This document shows positions 44,991 to 53,640 of a stretch of DNA of 64,000 nt, one piece after another. A program made the translations under genes and the position numbers. This DNA is from Pseudomonadota bacterium. GTDB lineage: Bacteria > Desulfobacterota > Binatia > UBA9968. Below the pieces are notes generated by a model. The model was not told the DNA's origin, ran no database searches, and saw only the letters and a program-made list of their open reading frames with translations. Positions within the stretch are counted from its first letter, which is position 1, and every line of letters starts with the position of its first letter. The DNA is taken from the NCBI GenBank assembly GCA_021324155.1, contig JAJPJQ010000031.1, positions 1 through 64,000 of the forward strand, given 5' to 3'.

Positions 44991-46088
44991 ATGAAAATTT
45001 CACACCTCATCGCTTTGCTTGCCGTATGCCTGATCGTCTCATCGCCGGCCTCGGTATCTGCCCAGTCGTGGGAGAAAGTTGTCGAAGCGGCGAAAAAAGA
45101 AGGCAAGGCCGTGGTCTCGATTCCCGCCAGCGCCGAGCTCAGAAAACTGATCGAAGAAGGATTCAAGAAGCGCCACAGCGGCATCGATTTGGAGCTCGTT
45201 CCGGCGCGCGGCACTTCGATCACCCGGCGCATCGTCGAAGAAACGAAGGCCGGCGTGCGCAATTTCGACATTCATATCGGCGGCACGAATTCGATTATCA
45301 ACGGCCTGCTCGACGAAGGCGTGCTCGAGCCGGTCGAGCCTAATTTCATTCTTCCCGAGGTGAAAGATCCGAAGAACTGGTGGGGCGGCCACATGTGGGT
45401 CGATCGCGCGAAAAAATACGTCTACAACTTCCAGGCCTATTTGACCGAGAGCACGTGGCGGAACGAGACGCTCGCGAAGGCGGAGGAATTCAAAACCCTC
45501 GACGATCTCTTGAATCCCAAGTGGAAAAACAGGATCGGGATTCTCGACCCGCGGACGCCGGGAGCGGGCGACTCGAACTGGGCGTTCCTCTGGCAGGTCA
45601 AAGGCGAGGAATATCTCAAAAAGCTCGCGGCGCAGAATCTTTCGCTCGGCCGCGATCAGCGGGTGCTCGGCGAAAGCCTCGCCAAGGGGAAAATCGCGAT
45701 CGTGCTTGGCCTCACCTATTATTCGCTGCTCCCCTTCATCAACGCGGGCCTGCCGGTGAAACCGATTCAGCACCTCAAAGAGGGCACGTTCGGCACCGGC
45801 GGCAGCGGCAATCTCTGCTTGGTGAAGAATCTGCCGCATCCGAACGCCACCAAAGTCTTCGTCAACTGGCTTCTGACGAAGGAAGGCCAGGAAGTCACCA
45901 CGAAGGCGATGGGGCAGGCGACGCGGCGCCTCGACGTCGACACGAAGTGGCTGAACGAAATCGGCGTGCTGCCGGCCAAAGATCACCTCTCCGTCAAAGA
46001 CTATCTCGAAGTGGAAAATCAGTCCGAAGAGAAGCTCGAAAAAGTACGCGAGCCTGCGATCAAGTTAGCGCATAAACTGTTCAATTAA
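44991..46088 (+). CDS. orphan family-1 substrate-binding protein, island paralogue A
   Basis: 365 residues, signal peptide ending ASVSA-QSWE. It belongs to a local paralogue set with the genes at 48801 and 51451. All three share SIPAxxELRK near the N-terminus, a K-D-P-K-x-W-W-G-G-H block, PHPNATKVFVNWLL and ATRRLDVDT. No permease or ATPase is nearby in this operon. It begins the rightward island, 11 bases before a UbiD gene. It may deliver the acid to a shared importer or act as a sensor component. Confidence 0.88.
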   Translation: MKISHLIALLAVCLIVSSPASVSAQSWEKVVEAAKKEGKAVVSIPASAELRKLIEEGFKKRHSGIDLELVPARGTSITRRIVEETKAGVRNFDIHIGGTNSIINGLLDEGVLEPVEPNFILPEVKDPKNWWGGHMWVDRAKKYVYNFQAYLTESTWRNETLAKAEEFKTLDDLLNPKWKNRIGILDPRTPGAGDSNWAFLWQVKGEEYLKKLAAQNLSLGRDQRVLGESLAKGKIAIVLGLTYYSLLPFINAGLPVKPIQHLKEGTFGTGGSGNLCLVKNLPHPNATKVFVNWLLTKEGQEVTTKAMGQATRRLDVDTKWLNEIGVLPAKDHLSVKDYLEVENQSEEKLEKVREPAIKLAHKLFN

Positions 46089-46099
46089 AGCGCGAATTC

Positions 46100-47692
46100 A
46101 TGTCTCAAAGTTATTACGGCGATCTGCGCGATTTCCTCGCCGCGCTCGAAAAGCGCGGCAAGCTCCACCGCTGGACCCGGCCGGTCAATAAAGACAGCGA
46201 GCTGATGCCGCTGATGCGCCTGCAATACCGCGGACGCAGCGACGACGCGCGCCAGGTATTTCTGTACGAGAACGTCGTCGACGGAAAGCAAAACCGCTAT
46301 GCGATGAAGGTCGTGACCGGCATGTACGGCTCGTCGCGCACGATCGTCGGCCTCGGCATGGGCTGCGACGACCCGCAGGGAATTTACGAGAAGTGGCACC
46401 ACGCGGTCACGCATCCCATCGCTCCGGTCAAGGTCGACCGCGCGCCGGTGCATGAAGAGGTTCACGCCGGCGCCGAGCTTGAGAAGACCGGCCTTACGAT
46501 GCTGCCGGCGCCGGTCGAAGAGCCCGGCTTCAGCGGCGCGATCCGCGTCACTTCACCGATCCTTACGCAGGATCCGCAGACGGGCATGCGCAACGTCGGC
46601 ATGTATAGCGGCCACTTTTTTGGGCCGGATAAATTTCTCGCCGGCATCGCGCGCGTGCACGACGCAATGCTCTACCATTTCCCCGTCGCGCGGCGGCGCA
46701 AAGAGCCGCTGCCCGTCGCGGTCTGTCTCGGCGCCCTGCCGGACATCGCCTACGTCGCCGCCGCGAATATTCCCTACGGCGTCGACGAACTCTCCGTCGC
46801 CGGCGCGATCCGCGGCCGGCCAGTCGAGCTGGTGCGCTGCAAGACGATTCCGCTCGACGTGCCGGCGGAGGCGGAGATCATCATCGAAGGCGAGCTTTCA
46901 ACCGAAGAGGCGGTCCGCGAACGCGCCTTCAGCGACTATCCGGGCTATCTTATGGCCGAGCACGCGCTCAAGCAGGTGGTCAAGGTGAAAGCGATCACCT
47001 GCCGCAAAGGCGCCCTGTTTCCCGCGATCCTCGTCGGCCTGCCGCCGAGCGAGTCGAACGGCATCTCGCGCACGTGTCGCGAGATGATGCTCGATAATTA
47101 TCTGAAATACGGCTGCGGCATTCCGGAAGTCCTCGAAGTGAGCTGCCCCGAGATGGGCGGCGGCTGGAACTGGTGGGTGATCCGGATGAAGAAGACTCAC
47201 CCGAGCAAGCCGCAGCAGGTGCTGCACGCCGCGGCGAGCATGGGCACGACGAACAAAGTCATCATCGTCGTCGACGAAGACATCGATCCCAAAGATCCCG
47301 AGATGGTGATGTGGGCCATGAGCTTCGCGATGCAGCCGCATCGCGACGTGCAGATCACCACTGGCAGGTCTCCCCTGCTCGATCCTTCGGCGCATCCACT
47401 CATGACCAAGCCCGAGGACCGCCACTTTCCCCCACCGATCGGCTGCTCGGGCATGCTGATCGACGCGACGCGCAAAGGCCCGTACCCGCCCGTCGGCGTG
47501 CCGAAGAAGCGCTTCATGGAGCGCGCGCTGGAGATCTGGCGCGAAGAGCACATGCCGGAATTGGCCTTGAGAACACCCTGGTACGGCTACCCGCTCGGCA
47601 TGTGGACCGAGGAAGACGACGCCGTAGCCGAAGCCGTCGCCGCCGGCGATTATTTCTACGGCAGAGACCACAAAGAGTCCGGGAAAAAATGA
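46100..47692 (+). CDS. UbiD-family protein with altered active site (paralogue 3)
   Basis: 530 residues, longer than the usual 450-490. The overall UbiD pattern is clear (YGVDELSVAGAIRGRPVELV, EIIIEGEL, VDEDIDPKDPEMVMWA). The position of the conserved Arg is Ser170 (NVGMYSGHF in place of N-x-G-x-Y-R). The E-G-P-F-G-E loop has become ERAFSD (E274 and D279 retained as acids, Gly-Pro lost). Its stop overlaps the start of a bicupin gene (ATGA). It may be a decarboxylase with a different prFMN-maturation requirement, or have lost that chemistry. Confidence 0.85.
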   Translation: MSQSYYGDLRDFLAALEKRGKLHRWTRPVNKDSELMPLMRLQYRGRSDDARQVFLYENVVDGKQNRYAMKVVTGMYGSSRTIVGLGMGCDDPQGIYEKWHHAVTHPIAPVKVDRAPVHEEVHAGAELEKTGLTMLPAPVEEPGFSGAIRVTSPILTQDPQTGMRNVGMYSGHFFGPDKFLAGIARVHDAMLYHFPVARRRKEPLPVAVCLGALPDIAYVAAANIPYGVDELSVAGAIRGRPVELVRCKTIPLDVPAEAEIIIEGELSTEEAVRERAFSDYPGYLMAEHALKQVVKVKAITCRKGALFPAILVGLPPSESNGISRTCREMMLDNYLKYGCGIPEVLEVSCPEMGGGWNWWVIRMKKTHPSKPQQVLHAAASMGTTNKVIIVVDEDIDPKDPEMVMWAMSFAMQPHRDVQITTGRSPLLDPSAHPLMTKPEDRHFPPPIGCSGMLIDATRKGPYPPVGVPKKRFMERALEIWREEHMPELALRTPWYGYPLGMWTEEDDAVAEAVAAGDYFYGRDHKESGKK

Positions 47693-48804
47693 AGCGCGAC
47701 ACCAGCTACGAAGCCTGGATGAAAAAGCAGGGCGTTCCGATCGTCGAGACGCACGGCGTCGAGGACGTGGGCGAGCTACCGCTGAAGCCGTGGGCGCGCA
47801 CCGGCGGGCGCGGCGCGTTCATCCAGCTGAAAGGCATGGAAGGCTTCACCGGCATGTACGTCAGCGAGATCCCGCCCGCAGGCGCGCTCGCGCCCGAGAA
47901 GCACCTCTACGAAGAATTGATTTATGTGCTCCAGGGCGCCGGCTCTACGGAGATATGGAGCGCGGACGACGGCACATCCAAGCTCCACTTCGAGTGGCAG
48001 CAGGGAAGCCTCTTCGCGGTGCCGCTCAATACTTGGCACAGGCTCTACAACGGCAGCCGCGGGCCGGCGCTCCTGCTCTCGGTCACGAGCGCGCCGATCA
48101 TGATCGACCTGCTGCATGACGAAGACTTCGTCTTCGGCTGCGACTATCGCTTCGATCAGCGCTACGACGGCCGCGCGGACTACTTCACCGTCTCGGACAA
48201 GCGCGAGGAGCGCGGCGGGTTCATCTCGTGGGAGACGAATTTCATCGCTGACGCGCGCAGTGCGCTCGTGGATCCGTCCGAGGCGAAGGGCGCGGGCGTG
48301 CGCATCACGTCCTTCGATATGGGCGGCAGCACGCTCGTCGGCCACATCGCCGAGTGGCCGGTCGGCCGCTATCACAAGGCGCACTTCCACCAGGGTGGCG
48401 CGATCCTTCTAATACTGCGCTCACAGGGCTACACGCTCATGTGGCCGCAGGAGGCGGGCGAGCGGCCGTACAAGAACGGCCACAGTAAGGAAGTCGTGCG
48501 CGTCGACTGGCGCGAAGGCAGCGTGCTGAGTCCGCCGACCGGCTGGTTCCACCAGCACTTCAACACCGGCGCCGAGCAGGCGCGCCAGCTCGCGTTCCGC
48601 TACAGCGGCCAGTCGGGCAAATATCTCTTCGGCATCGGCAAGGCGCTCAACCGCGAAGGCGTGCGCACCAACACGCGCCAAGGCGGCACGCTGCTCGAAT
48701 ACGAGGATGAAGACCCGCAGATCCGGCGCGACTACGAAGCCGCGCTCAAAAAAACCGGCGTCGCGATGGAGATGCCGCCGCTGACCTACAGCAACCGATC
48801 ATGA
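47689..48804 (+). CDS. bicupin protein, island paralogue A
   Basis: 371 residues with two cupin barrels. The N-terminal barrel has H72, E75/E76 (EKHLYEELIYVLQG) and H117. The C-terminal barrel has H229, H232 and H234 (YHKAHFHQGG) and H288/H290 (WFHQHFNTG), a likely Fe or Mn site. The tail signature EYEDEDPQIRRDYEAAL recurs in the paralogues at 53641 and 57151. Gentisate/1-hydroxy-2-naphthoate ring-cleaving dioxygenases are bicupins of similar length, so ring cleavage is possible but not shown. It is translationally coupled to UbiD paralogue 3 and to the next SBP. Confidence 0.82.
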   Translation: MKRDTSYEAWMKKQGVPIVETHGVEDVGELPLKPWARTGGRGAFIQLKGMEGFTGMYVSEIPPAGALAPEKHLYEELIYVLQGAGSTEIWSADDGTSKLHFEWQQGSLFAVPLNTWHRLYNGSRGPALLLSVTSAPIMIDLLHDEDFVFGCDYRFDQRYDGRADYFTVSDKREERGGFISWETNFIADARSALVDPSEAKGAGVRITSFDMGGSTLVGHIAEWPVGRYHKAHFHQGGAILLILRSQGYTLMWPQEAGERPYKNGHSKEVVRVDWREGSVLSPPTGWFHQHFNTGAEQARQLAFRYSGQSGKYLFGIGKALNREGVRTNTRQGGTLLEYEDEDPQIRRDYEAALKKTGVAMEMPPLTYSNRS

Positions 48805-49907
48805 CACAACGTATCTTATTTCTCGCGGCTATTTTATTTCTGATCGCGCTCACGCCATCGCTTGCGCCGGCGCAGGCCAAGCCCGGCGAATGGGAGCGCA
48901 TCGTCGAGCTCGGGAAGAAAGAAGGCAAGGTCGTGGTATCGATCCCGGCGACGAGCGAGCTGCGCCAGGCGGTCGAGGACGGGTTAAGAAAACGCTACGG
49001 CATCAACGTGGAATCGGTGCCGGCGCGCGGCACGACGGTCACGCGCCGCATCGTCGACGAGACCAAAGCGGGCATCCAGTATTTCGACATTCACATCGGC
49101 GGCAGCGAATCGATCGTGACCGGGCTCCTCGCCGAGAATGTTCTCGAGCCCGTCGAGCCGTACTTCATCCTCCCCCAAGTAAAAGATCCGAAGCAATGGT
49201 GGGGCGGCCACATCTGGATCGACAACGCGAAGAAATATATTTACGCGTTCCAGGCGTACCAGACCGAGAGCCTCTGGCACAATACCGAACTCGTCAAAGC
49301 CGAAGAGATCCGCTCGTTCGACGATCTGCTGCAGCCCAAATGGCAGGGAAAGATCGCCATCCTCGATCCGCGCACGCCGGGCTCCGGCGCGTCGATGTGG
49401 TCGTATCTGCGCGCCGCGAAAGGCGAGGAGTATCTGAAGAAGCTCGTCGCGCAGAAGCTTCAGGTGGGCCGCGATCAGCGCCTGCTGGCGGAAAATCTCG
49501 CGAAGGGGAAAAGCTCCGTCGTGATCGGCGTCACCTATTATTCCCTCGCGCCGTTCATCAAGGCGGGCCTGCCGGTGAAGCCGCTGCCGAATCCGCGCGA
49601 GGGCGTTTATGTGAGCGGCGGCAGCGGCCATTTGACGATCATCAAGAACCCGCCGCATCCGAACGCGACGAAAGTCTTCGTCAACTGGCTGCTCAGCAAG
49701 GAGGGCCAGGAGGCATTTTCGCAGGCGATCGGCCAGGCGACGCGCCGCCTCGACGTCGACACCCGCGGGCTCAAAGCCTACGGCATGCTCGCGGCGAAGG
49801 ACGGCCTCACGCTCGATCAATATTATAAGCTCGAGAATCAGTCGGAGAAAAAAGTCTACGAGATGCGCGACCCCGGCGCGGATCTGGCAAGGAAATTATT
49901 AGATTGA
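48801..49907 (+). CDS. orphan family-1 substrate-binding protein, island paralogue B
   Basis: 368 residues with a signal peptide (FLIALTPSLAPAQA). Closely similar along its whole length to the SBPs at 44991 and 51451 (VVSIPATSELRQ, KQWWGGHIWIDNAKKYIYAF, PHPNATKVFVNWLLSKEGQ). Its ATG overlaps the bicupin stop. A heptad inverted repeat follows, which probably marks a transcript boundary. Confidence 0.88.
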   Translation: MTQRILFLAAILFLIALTPSLAPAQAKPGEWERIVELGKKEGKVVVSIPATSELRQAVEDGLRKRYGINVESVPARGTTVTRRIVDETKAGIQYFDIHIGGSESIVTGLLAENVLEPVEPYFILPQVKDPKQWWGGHIWIDNAKKYIYAFQAYQTESLWHNTELVKAEEIRSFDDLLQPKWQGKIAILDPRTPGSGASMWSYLRAAKGEEYLKKLVAQKLQVGRDQRLLAENLAKGKSSVVIGVTYYSLAPFIKAGLPVKPLPNPREGVYVSGGSGHLTIIKNPPHPNATKVFVNWLLSKEGQEAFSQAIGQATRRLDVDTRGLKAYGMLAAKDGLTLDQYYKLENQSEKKVYEMRDPGADLARKLLD

Positions 49908-49910
49908 AAA

Positions 49911-49985
49911 ACGTTTCAGGTTTCACGTTTCAAGTTTAAAGATCAAACCTGCCTCCTTGAAACCTGAGCCAGAAACTTGAAACGT
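49911..49985. repeat. heptad-periodic inverted repeat, GTTTCAR type, copy 3
   Basis: The left arm is ACGTTTCA GGTTTCA CGTTTCA AGTTT. The right arm is TTGAAAC CTGAGCC AGAAACT TGAAACGT. The outermost ACGTTTCA/TGAAACGT are perfect complements. It separates the paralogue B SBP gene from UbiD paralogue 4. Confidence 0.8.
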
Positions 49986-50038
49986 GCGCGTCGCAGATAG
50001 GCAGTTCGCGCCGCATCACAGAAAGAATGAGGGCAAAA

Positions 50039-51454
50039 ATGAGTTATACCGATTTGCGCCAATGGATCGATGAAGTGGACAAGCTCGGCGAGCTCTCGCG
50101 CATCGACGGCGCCGATTGGGATCTGGAGATCGGCGCGCTCACGGAGTTCGCCGGCCGCGGGCGCGGAGCCTCGGCGATCCTCTTCGACCACATCAAGGAT
50201 TATCCCGCCGGCCGGCGCGTGCTCGTCGGCATGATCGAGTCGCTGAAGCGCGCCGCGCTCACGACCAATCTGCCGACCGATATCACGCGCGACGGGTTCA
50301 TCGCCGCATGGAAGCAGCGCCTCAATAGTCCCACGCTCATCCCGCCGCGCTTCGTCGACCGCGGGCCGGTAATGGAAAACGTCTTCACCGGCAACAAGAT
50401 CGACGTGCTCTCGCTGCCGGTGCCGCGCTGGCACGACCGCGATGGCGGACGCTACATCGGCACCGCGCACGTCGTGATCACGCAGGACCCCGACGAGGGC
50501 TGGATCAACATGGGAGTCTACCGCGTCATGGTCCACGACCGCGACCGCCTCGCGCTCTACATCTCGCCCGGCAAGCACGCGCGCATTCACCGGCAAAAAA
50601 ACTTCGACCGCGGCAAGCCGATGAAGGTCGTGATCGCCTTCGGCGAAGACCCGCTGCTCTTTCTGCTCGCCTCGCGCGCGCTTCCCTGGGGATCGCAAGA
50701 GCTCGACTACGCCGGCGGTATCAAAGGCGCGCCCATCGACGTGATCCGCGGCGAATTCACCGGCCTTCCGATTCCCGCGACAGCGGAAATCGCCATCGAA
50801 GGCGAAGTCTCGCCGGAAGAGATGAAAGAAGAAGGCCCGTTCGGCGAATGGACCGGCTATTACGCCAGCGGCAGCCGCAACGAGCCCGTGCTGAAGATTC
50901 AATCCTTCATGCACCGCAACGACCCGATCATCACCGGCGCGCCGCCGTTCCGCCCTCAGGCCGGCGCCGATAACTGCCCGGCGCTGCTGCGCGCGGCGTT
51001 TATCATGGACTCGTTGGAAAAGGCGGGTGTCCCGGACGTGCGCGACGTCGCCTGCCACCAGAACCGCTTCTTCACGGCGGTTTCGATCAAACAACGCTAT
51101 CCCGGCCACGCAAAGCAGGCCGCGACAATCGCGAGCCAGTGCCAGACCGGCGCCTATCTCAGCCGCTACACGATCGTCGTCGACGACGACATCGACGTCT
51201 CCGACATCAACGACGTGCTCTGGGCGATCTGCACACGCGTCGATCCGGAGAAATCGATCGACATCGTCCGGCGCTGCTGGAGCGGCCCGCTCGACCCGAT
51301 CATCCCGCGCGCGGAGAAAGGCTTCAGCTCGCGCGCGCTGATCGACGCCTGCCGGCCGTTCGAGTGGATTAAGGATTTTCCGCCGGTTTCCGGCGCGAGC
51401 AAAGAGCTGAAAGAAAAAGTGCTGGAGAAATTCGCCGCATCGCTCAAAAAATGA
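50039..51454 (+). CDS. UbiD-family prenylated-FMN decarboxylase (paralogue 4)
   Basis: 471 residues from the ATG at 50039, chosen because GAGGG lies five bases upstream and MSYTDLRQWI is the usual start; an ATG at 50027 is possible. Canonical active site: R162 (NMGVYRV), E265 and E270 (EGPFGEWTGYY). It is followed by an SBP gene whose ATG overlaps its stop. Of the three island UbiDs it is the only one with the full catalytic set. Confidence 0.93.
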   Translation: MSYTDLRQWIDEVDKLGELSRIDGADWDLEIGALTEFAGRGRGASAILFDHIKDYPAGRRVLVGMIESLKRAALTTNLPTDITRDGFIAAWKQRLNSPTLIPPRFVDRGPVMENVFTGNKIDVLSLPVPRWHDRDGGRYIGTAHVVITQDPDEGWINMGVYRVMVHDRDRLALYISPGKHARIHRQKNFDRGKPMKVVIAFGEDPLLFLLASRALPWGSQELDYAGGIKGAPIDVIRGEFTGLPIPATAEIAIEGEVSPEEMKEEGPFGEWTGYYASGSRNEPVLKIQSFMHRNDPIITGAPPFRPQAGADNCPALLRAAFIMDSLEKAGVPDVRDVACHQNRFFTAVSIKQRYPGHAKQAATIASQCQTGAYLSRYTIVVDDDIDVSDINDVLWAICTRVDPEKSIDIVRRCWSGPLDPIIPRAEKGFSSRALIDACRPFEWIKDFPPVSGASKELKEKVLEKFAASLKK

Positions 51455-52566
51455 GCATCACCGCGAAGATTTTGGTTTGCGCTCTCGCCGCCTTGACGCT
51501 CGCTGCGACGGCGATGGCGGCGGACAGCGGCAAACCCGCCGATTGGGAAGCGACGCTCGAAGCCGCGCGAAAAGAAGGCTCCGTCGTTGCGTCGATTCCG
51601 CCGAACGCGGAGCTGCGAAAAGCGCTCGAAGAAAACTTCAGCAGGCGCTACGGCATCACACTCGAGCCCGTCCCCGGCCGCGGGGCATCGGTTATCACGC
51701 GCATCGTCAGTGAGGCGAAGGCGGGCATCCGCTATTTCGACGTCCATTTCGGGGGGACCGAGTCGACCGTCAAGGGCCTGCTGCCCGAGAACATCCTCGA
51801 TTTCGTCGAGCCGGCGATGATCCTCCCCGAAGTCAAAGACCCCAAGCATTGGTGGGGCGGCCACATCTGGATCGACAACGCGAAGCGCTACATTTACTCG
51901 TTCGCGGCTTACCAGACCCAGTCGCTGAATTACAACTCCGAGCTCGCACGTCCCGAAGAAGTCCGCTCGTTCGACGATTATTTGCATTCGAAATGGCAGG
52001 GAAAAATCGGCATGAGCGACCCGCGGGTTCCCGGCTCCGGCGCTTCGCTGTGGTCCTTCATACTTCAGGTCAAAGGCGAGGATTACCTAAAGAAGCTCGT
52101 CACGCAGAAACTGTTTTTGAGCCGCGACCTCAGGCTGCTCGCCGAGAATCTCGCCAAAGGGCGCCTGGCGCATACGCTCGGCATCGGCTTCACGGAATTC
52201 GCGCCGTACCTCAAAGCCGGTCTTCCGGTGAAAACACTGCCGATGCCGAAGGAAGGTCTCTACGCGACGGCGGGCTACGGCAGCCTCGTCATCCTCAAGA
52301 ACCGGCCCCATCCGAACGCCACGAAGGTCTTCGTCAACTGGCTGCTCGGCAAGGATGGCCAGGAGATTTTCACGCGCTCCATGGGCGAAGCGACGCGCCG
52401 CCTCGACGTCGATACCAAATGGATGAAGGAGTTCGGCGTGCTCCCCGCGAAGGACGGGCTCACCATGGAGCAATATCTCAAGATGGAAAATCAGTCCGAG
52501 GAGCGCATCTACAAAGTGCGCGACCCGGGCGCCGCGCTCGCGAACAAATTACTCGACGGCATGTAA
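51451..52566 (+). CDS. orphan family-1 substrate-binding protein, island paralogue C
   Basis: 371 residues with a signal peptide (ALAALTLAATAMA). Third member of the local set (SIPPNAELRKALEENF, KHWWGGHIWIDNAKRYIYSF, PHPNATKVFVNWLLGKDGQE). It diverges from the other two around the presumed ligand contact (GIGFTEFAPYLKAG in place of G-x-T-Y-Y-S-L), suggesting a different ligand. Coupled to UbiD paralogue 4. Confidence 0.88.
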   Translation: MSITAKILVCALAALTLAATAMAADSGKPADWEATLEAARKEGSVVASIPPNAELRKALEENFSRRYGITLEPVPGRGASVITRIVSEAKAGIRYFDVHFGGTESTVKGLLPENILDFVEPAMILPEVKDPKHWWGGHIWIDNAKRYIYSFAAYQTQSLNYNSELARPEEVRSFDDYLHSKWQGKIGMSDPRVPGSGASLWSFILQVKGEDYLKKLVTQKLFLSRDLRLLAENLAKGRLAHTLGIGFTEFAPYLKAGLPVKTLPMPKEGLYATAGYGSLVILKNRPHPNATKVFVNWLLGKDGQEIFTRSMGEATRRLDVDTKWMKEFGVLPAKDGLTMEQYLKMENQSEERIYKVRDPGAALANKLLDGM

Positions 52567-52609
52567 TTATTTCGGCCGAAGAATACTCATCGCAAAGAAT
52601 CACGCGTTG

Positions 52610-53617
52610 ATGATAGCCAAATTCTCCGTGAACTGCGCTCGTATTGTTTTACTTCTCGTTTCCTTTTTCGCTTTCCTCGGGCTGTCCTATGCCGCCGATG
52701 CCGCGCGCGGCGAGCCCATCAAGATCGGCTACGCCTCGATCAGCGGCAACCGCATCTCGTTCTGGGCCGCCCAGGATGCCGGCTTCTTCGCCCGCCATGG
52801 CCTCGCGCCGGAGCTGGTGTTCATCGCCACATCCGCTCAGGGAATACCGGCGCTGATCGCCGGCGACCTCGCGATGTTCGTAGGATCGCCCGAGACCGCC
52901 GCGCAGGCGGCTGTCCGCGGCGTGGATCTCGTCATCGTCGCGAGCAGCGATCCGACGCAGTATAAGCTGGTCGTCCAGCCGGGCATCAAGAACGTCGCGG
53001 AACTCAGAGGAAAGAAAATCGGCATCGATCGCATCGGCGGATCGAGCTACTACGCCACGCGCCGCATTTTCGAAAAGCTCGGGCTCAAGCCCGAGGAAGT
53101 GGAATTCATGCAGGTCGCCGGCGGCGGCGTGCAGCGCGCCGCAGCGTTTCGCTCCGGCGTGCTGAGCGGCGTAGTGACGACCGTCGAGCGGCTCGACCGG
53201 TCGAATATCCCCTACCACGTGATGGCCGACGCGATAGCCATGGGCATTCGCGTGATCGGCAGCTCGGTCATCGTCACGCGGAGCTTCAGGGATCGCAACC
53301 CCCACCTGATCCTCAGCTTCGTCCGGGCGTTGAGCGAGGCTGCGCATTGGACGAAAAATCCCAAGAACCGCGAGGCGGTGCGGCGCGTGTTCGCGCATTT
53401 TCTCCGGACCGACGATCCGTCGATACTGGACTTGAACTATCGCTTATACGTCGACTCGCAGGTGCTGTTCCCGCACACGAACATCGAAGACCTGCGCTCG
53501 AATCTCTCGGACCTCGGAGACAGCAACCCCAAGCTCCGCGCGTTGAATTTATCTGAGCTCGTCGACAATAGTTTCGTGCAGCGCGTCGAGGCGGAAAGCC
53601 GCGCGACGCGCCGATAA
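52610..53617 (+). CDS. NitT/TauT-type substrate-binding protein
   Basis: 335 residues from the ATG at 52610 (a TTG codon directly precedes it). The signal peptide is IVLLLVSFFAFLGLSYA. The opening KIGYASISGNRISFWAAQDAGFFARHG and LRGKKIGIDRIGGSSYYATRRI are NMT1/TauA-like, a different fold family from the three preceding SBPs. It lies between SBP paralogue C and a bicupin, all co-directional. No permease nearby. Confidence 0.87.
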   Translation: MIAKFSVNCARIVLLLVSFFAFLGLSYAADAARGEPIKIGYASISGNRISFWAAQDAGFFARHGLAPELVFIATSAQGIPALIAGDLAMFVGSPETAAQAAVRGVDLVIVASSDPTQYKLVVQPGIKNVAELRGKKIGIDRIGGSSYYATRRIFEKLGLKPEEVEFMQVAGGGVQRAAAFRSGVLSGVVTTVERLDRSNIPYHVMADAIAMGIRVIGSSVIVTRSFRDRNPHLILSFVRALSEAAHWTKNPKNREAVRRVFAHFLRTDDPSILDLNYRLYVDSQVLFPHTNIEDLRSNLSDLGDSNPKLRALNLSELVDNSFVQRVEAESRATRR

Positions 53618-53640
53618 ACTTTTGAACTGGGAGTGACGCA

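Noticed and set aside
47173-47688. N-terminal extension of the bicupin frame
   Set aside because: Overlaps the UbiD gene in another frame and is Arg-rich. The ATG at 47689 coupled to the UbiD stop gives the normal start.
49911-49985. CRISPR-like or tandem-repeat array
   Set aside because: The 7-base units are contiguous, imperfect and arranged as an inverted repeat without spacers; no cas genes.
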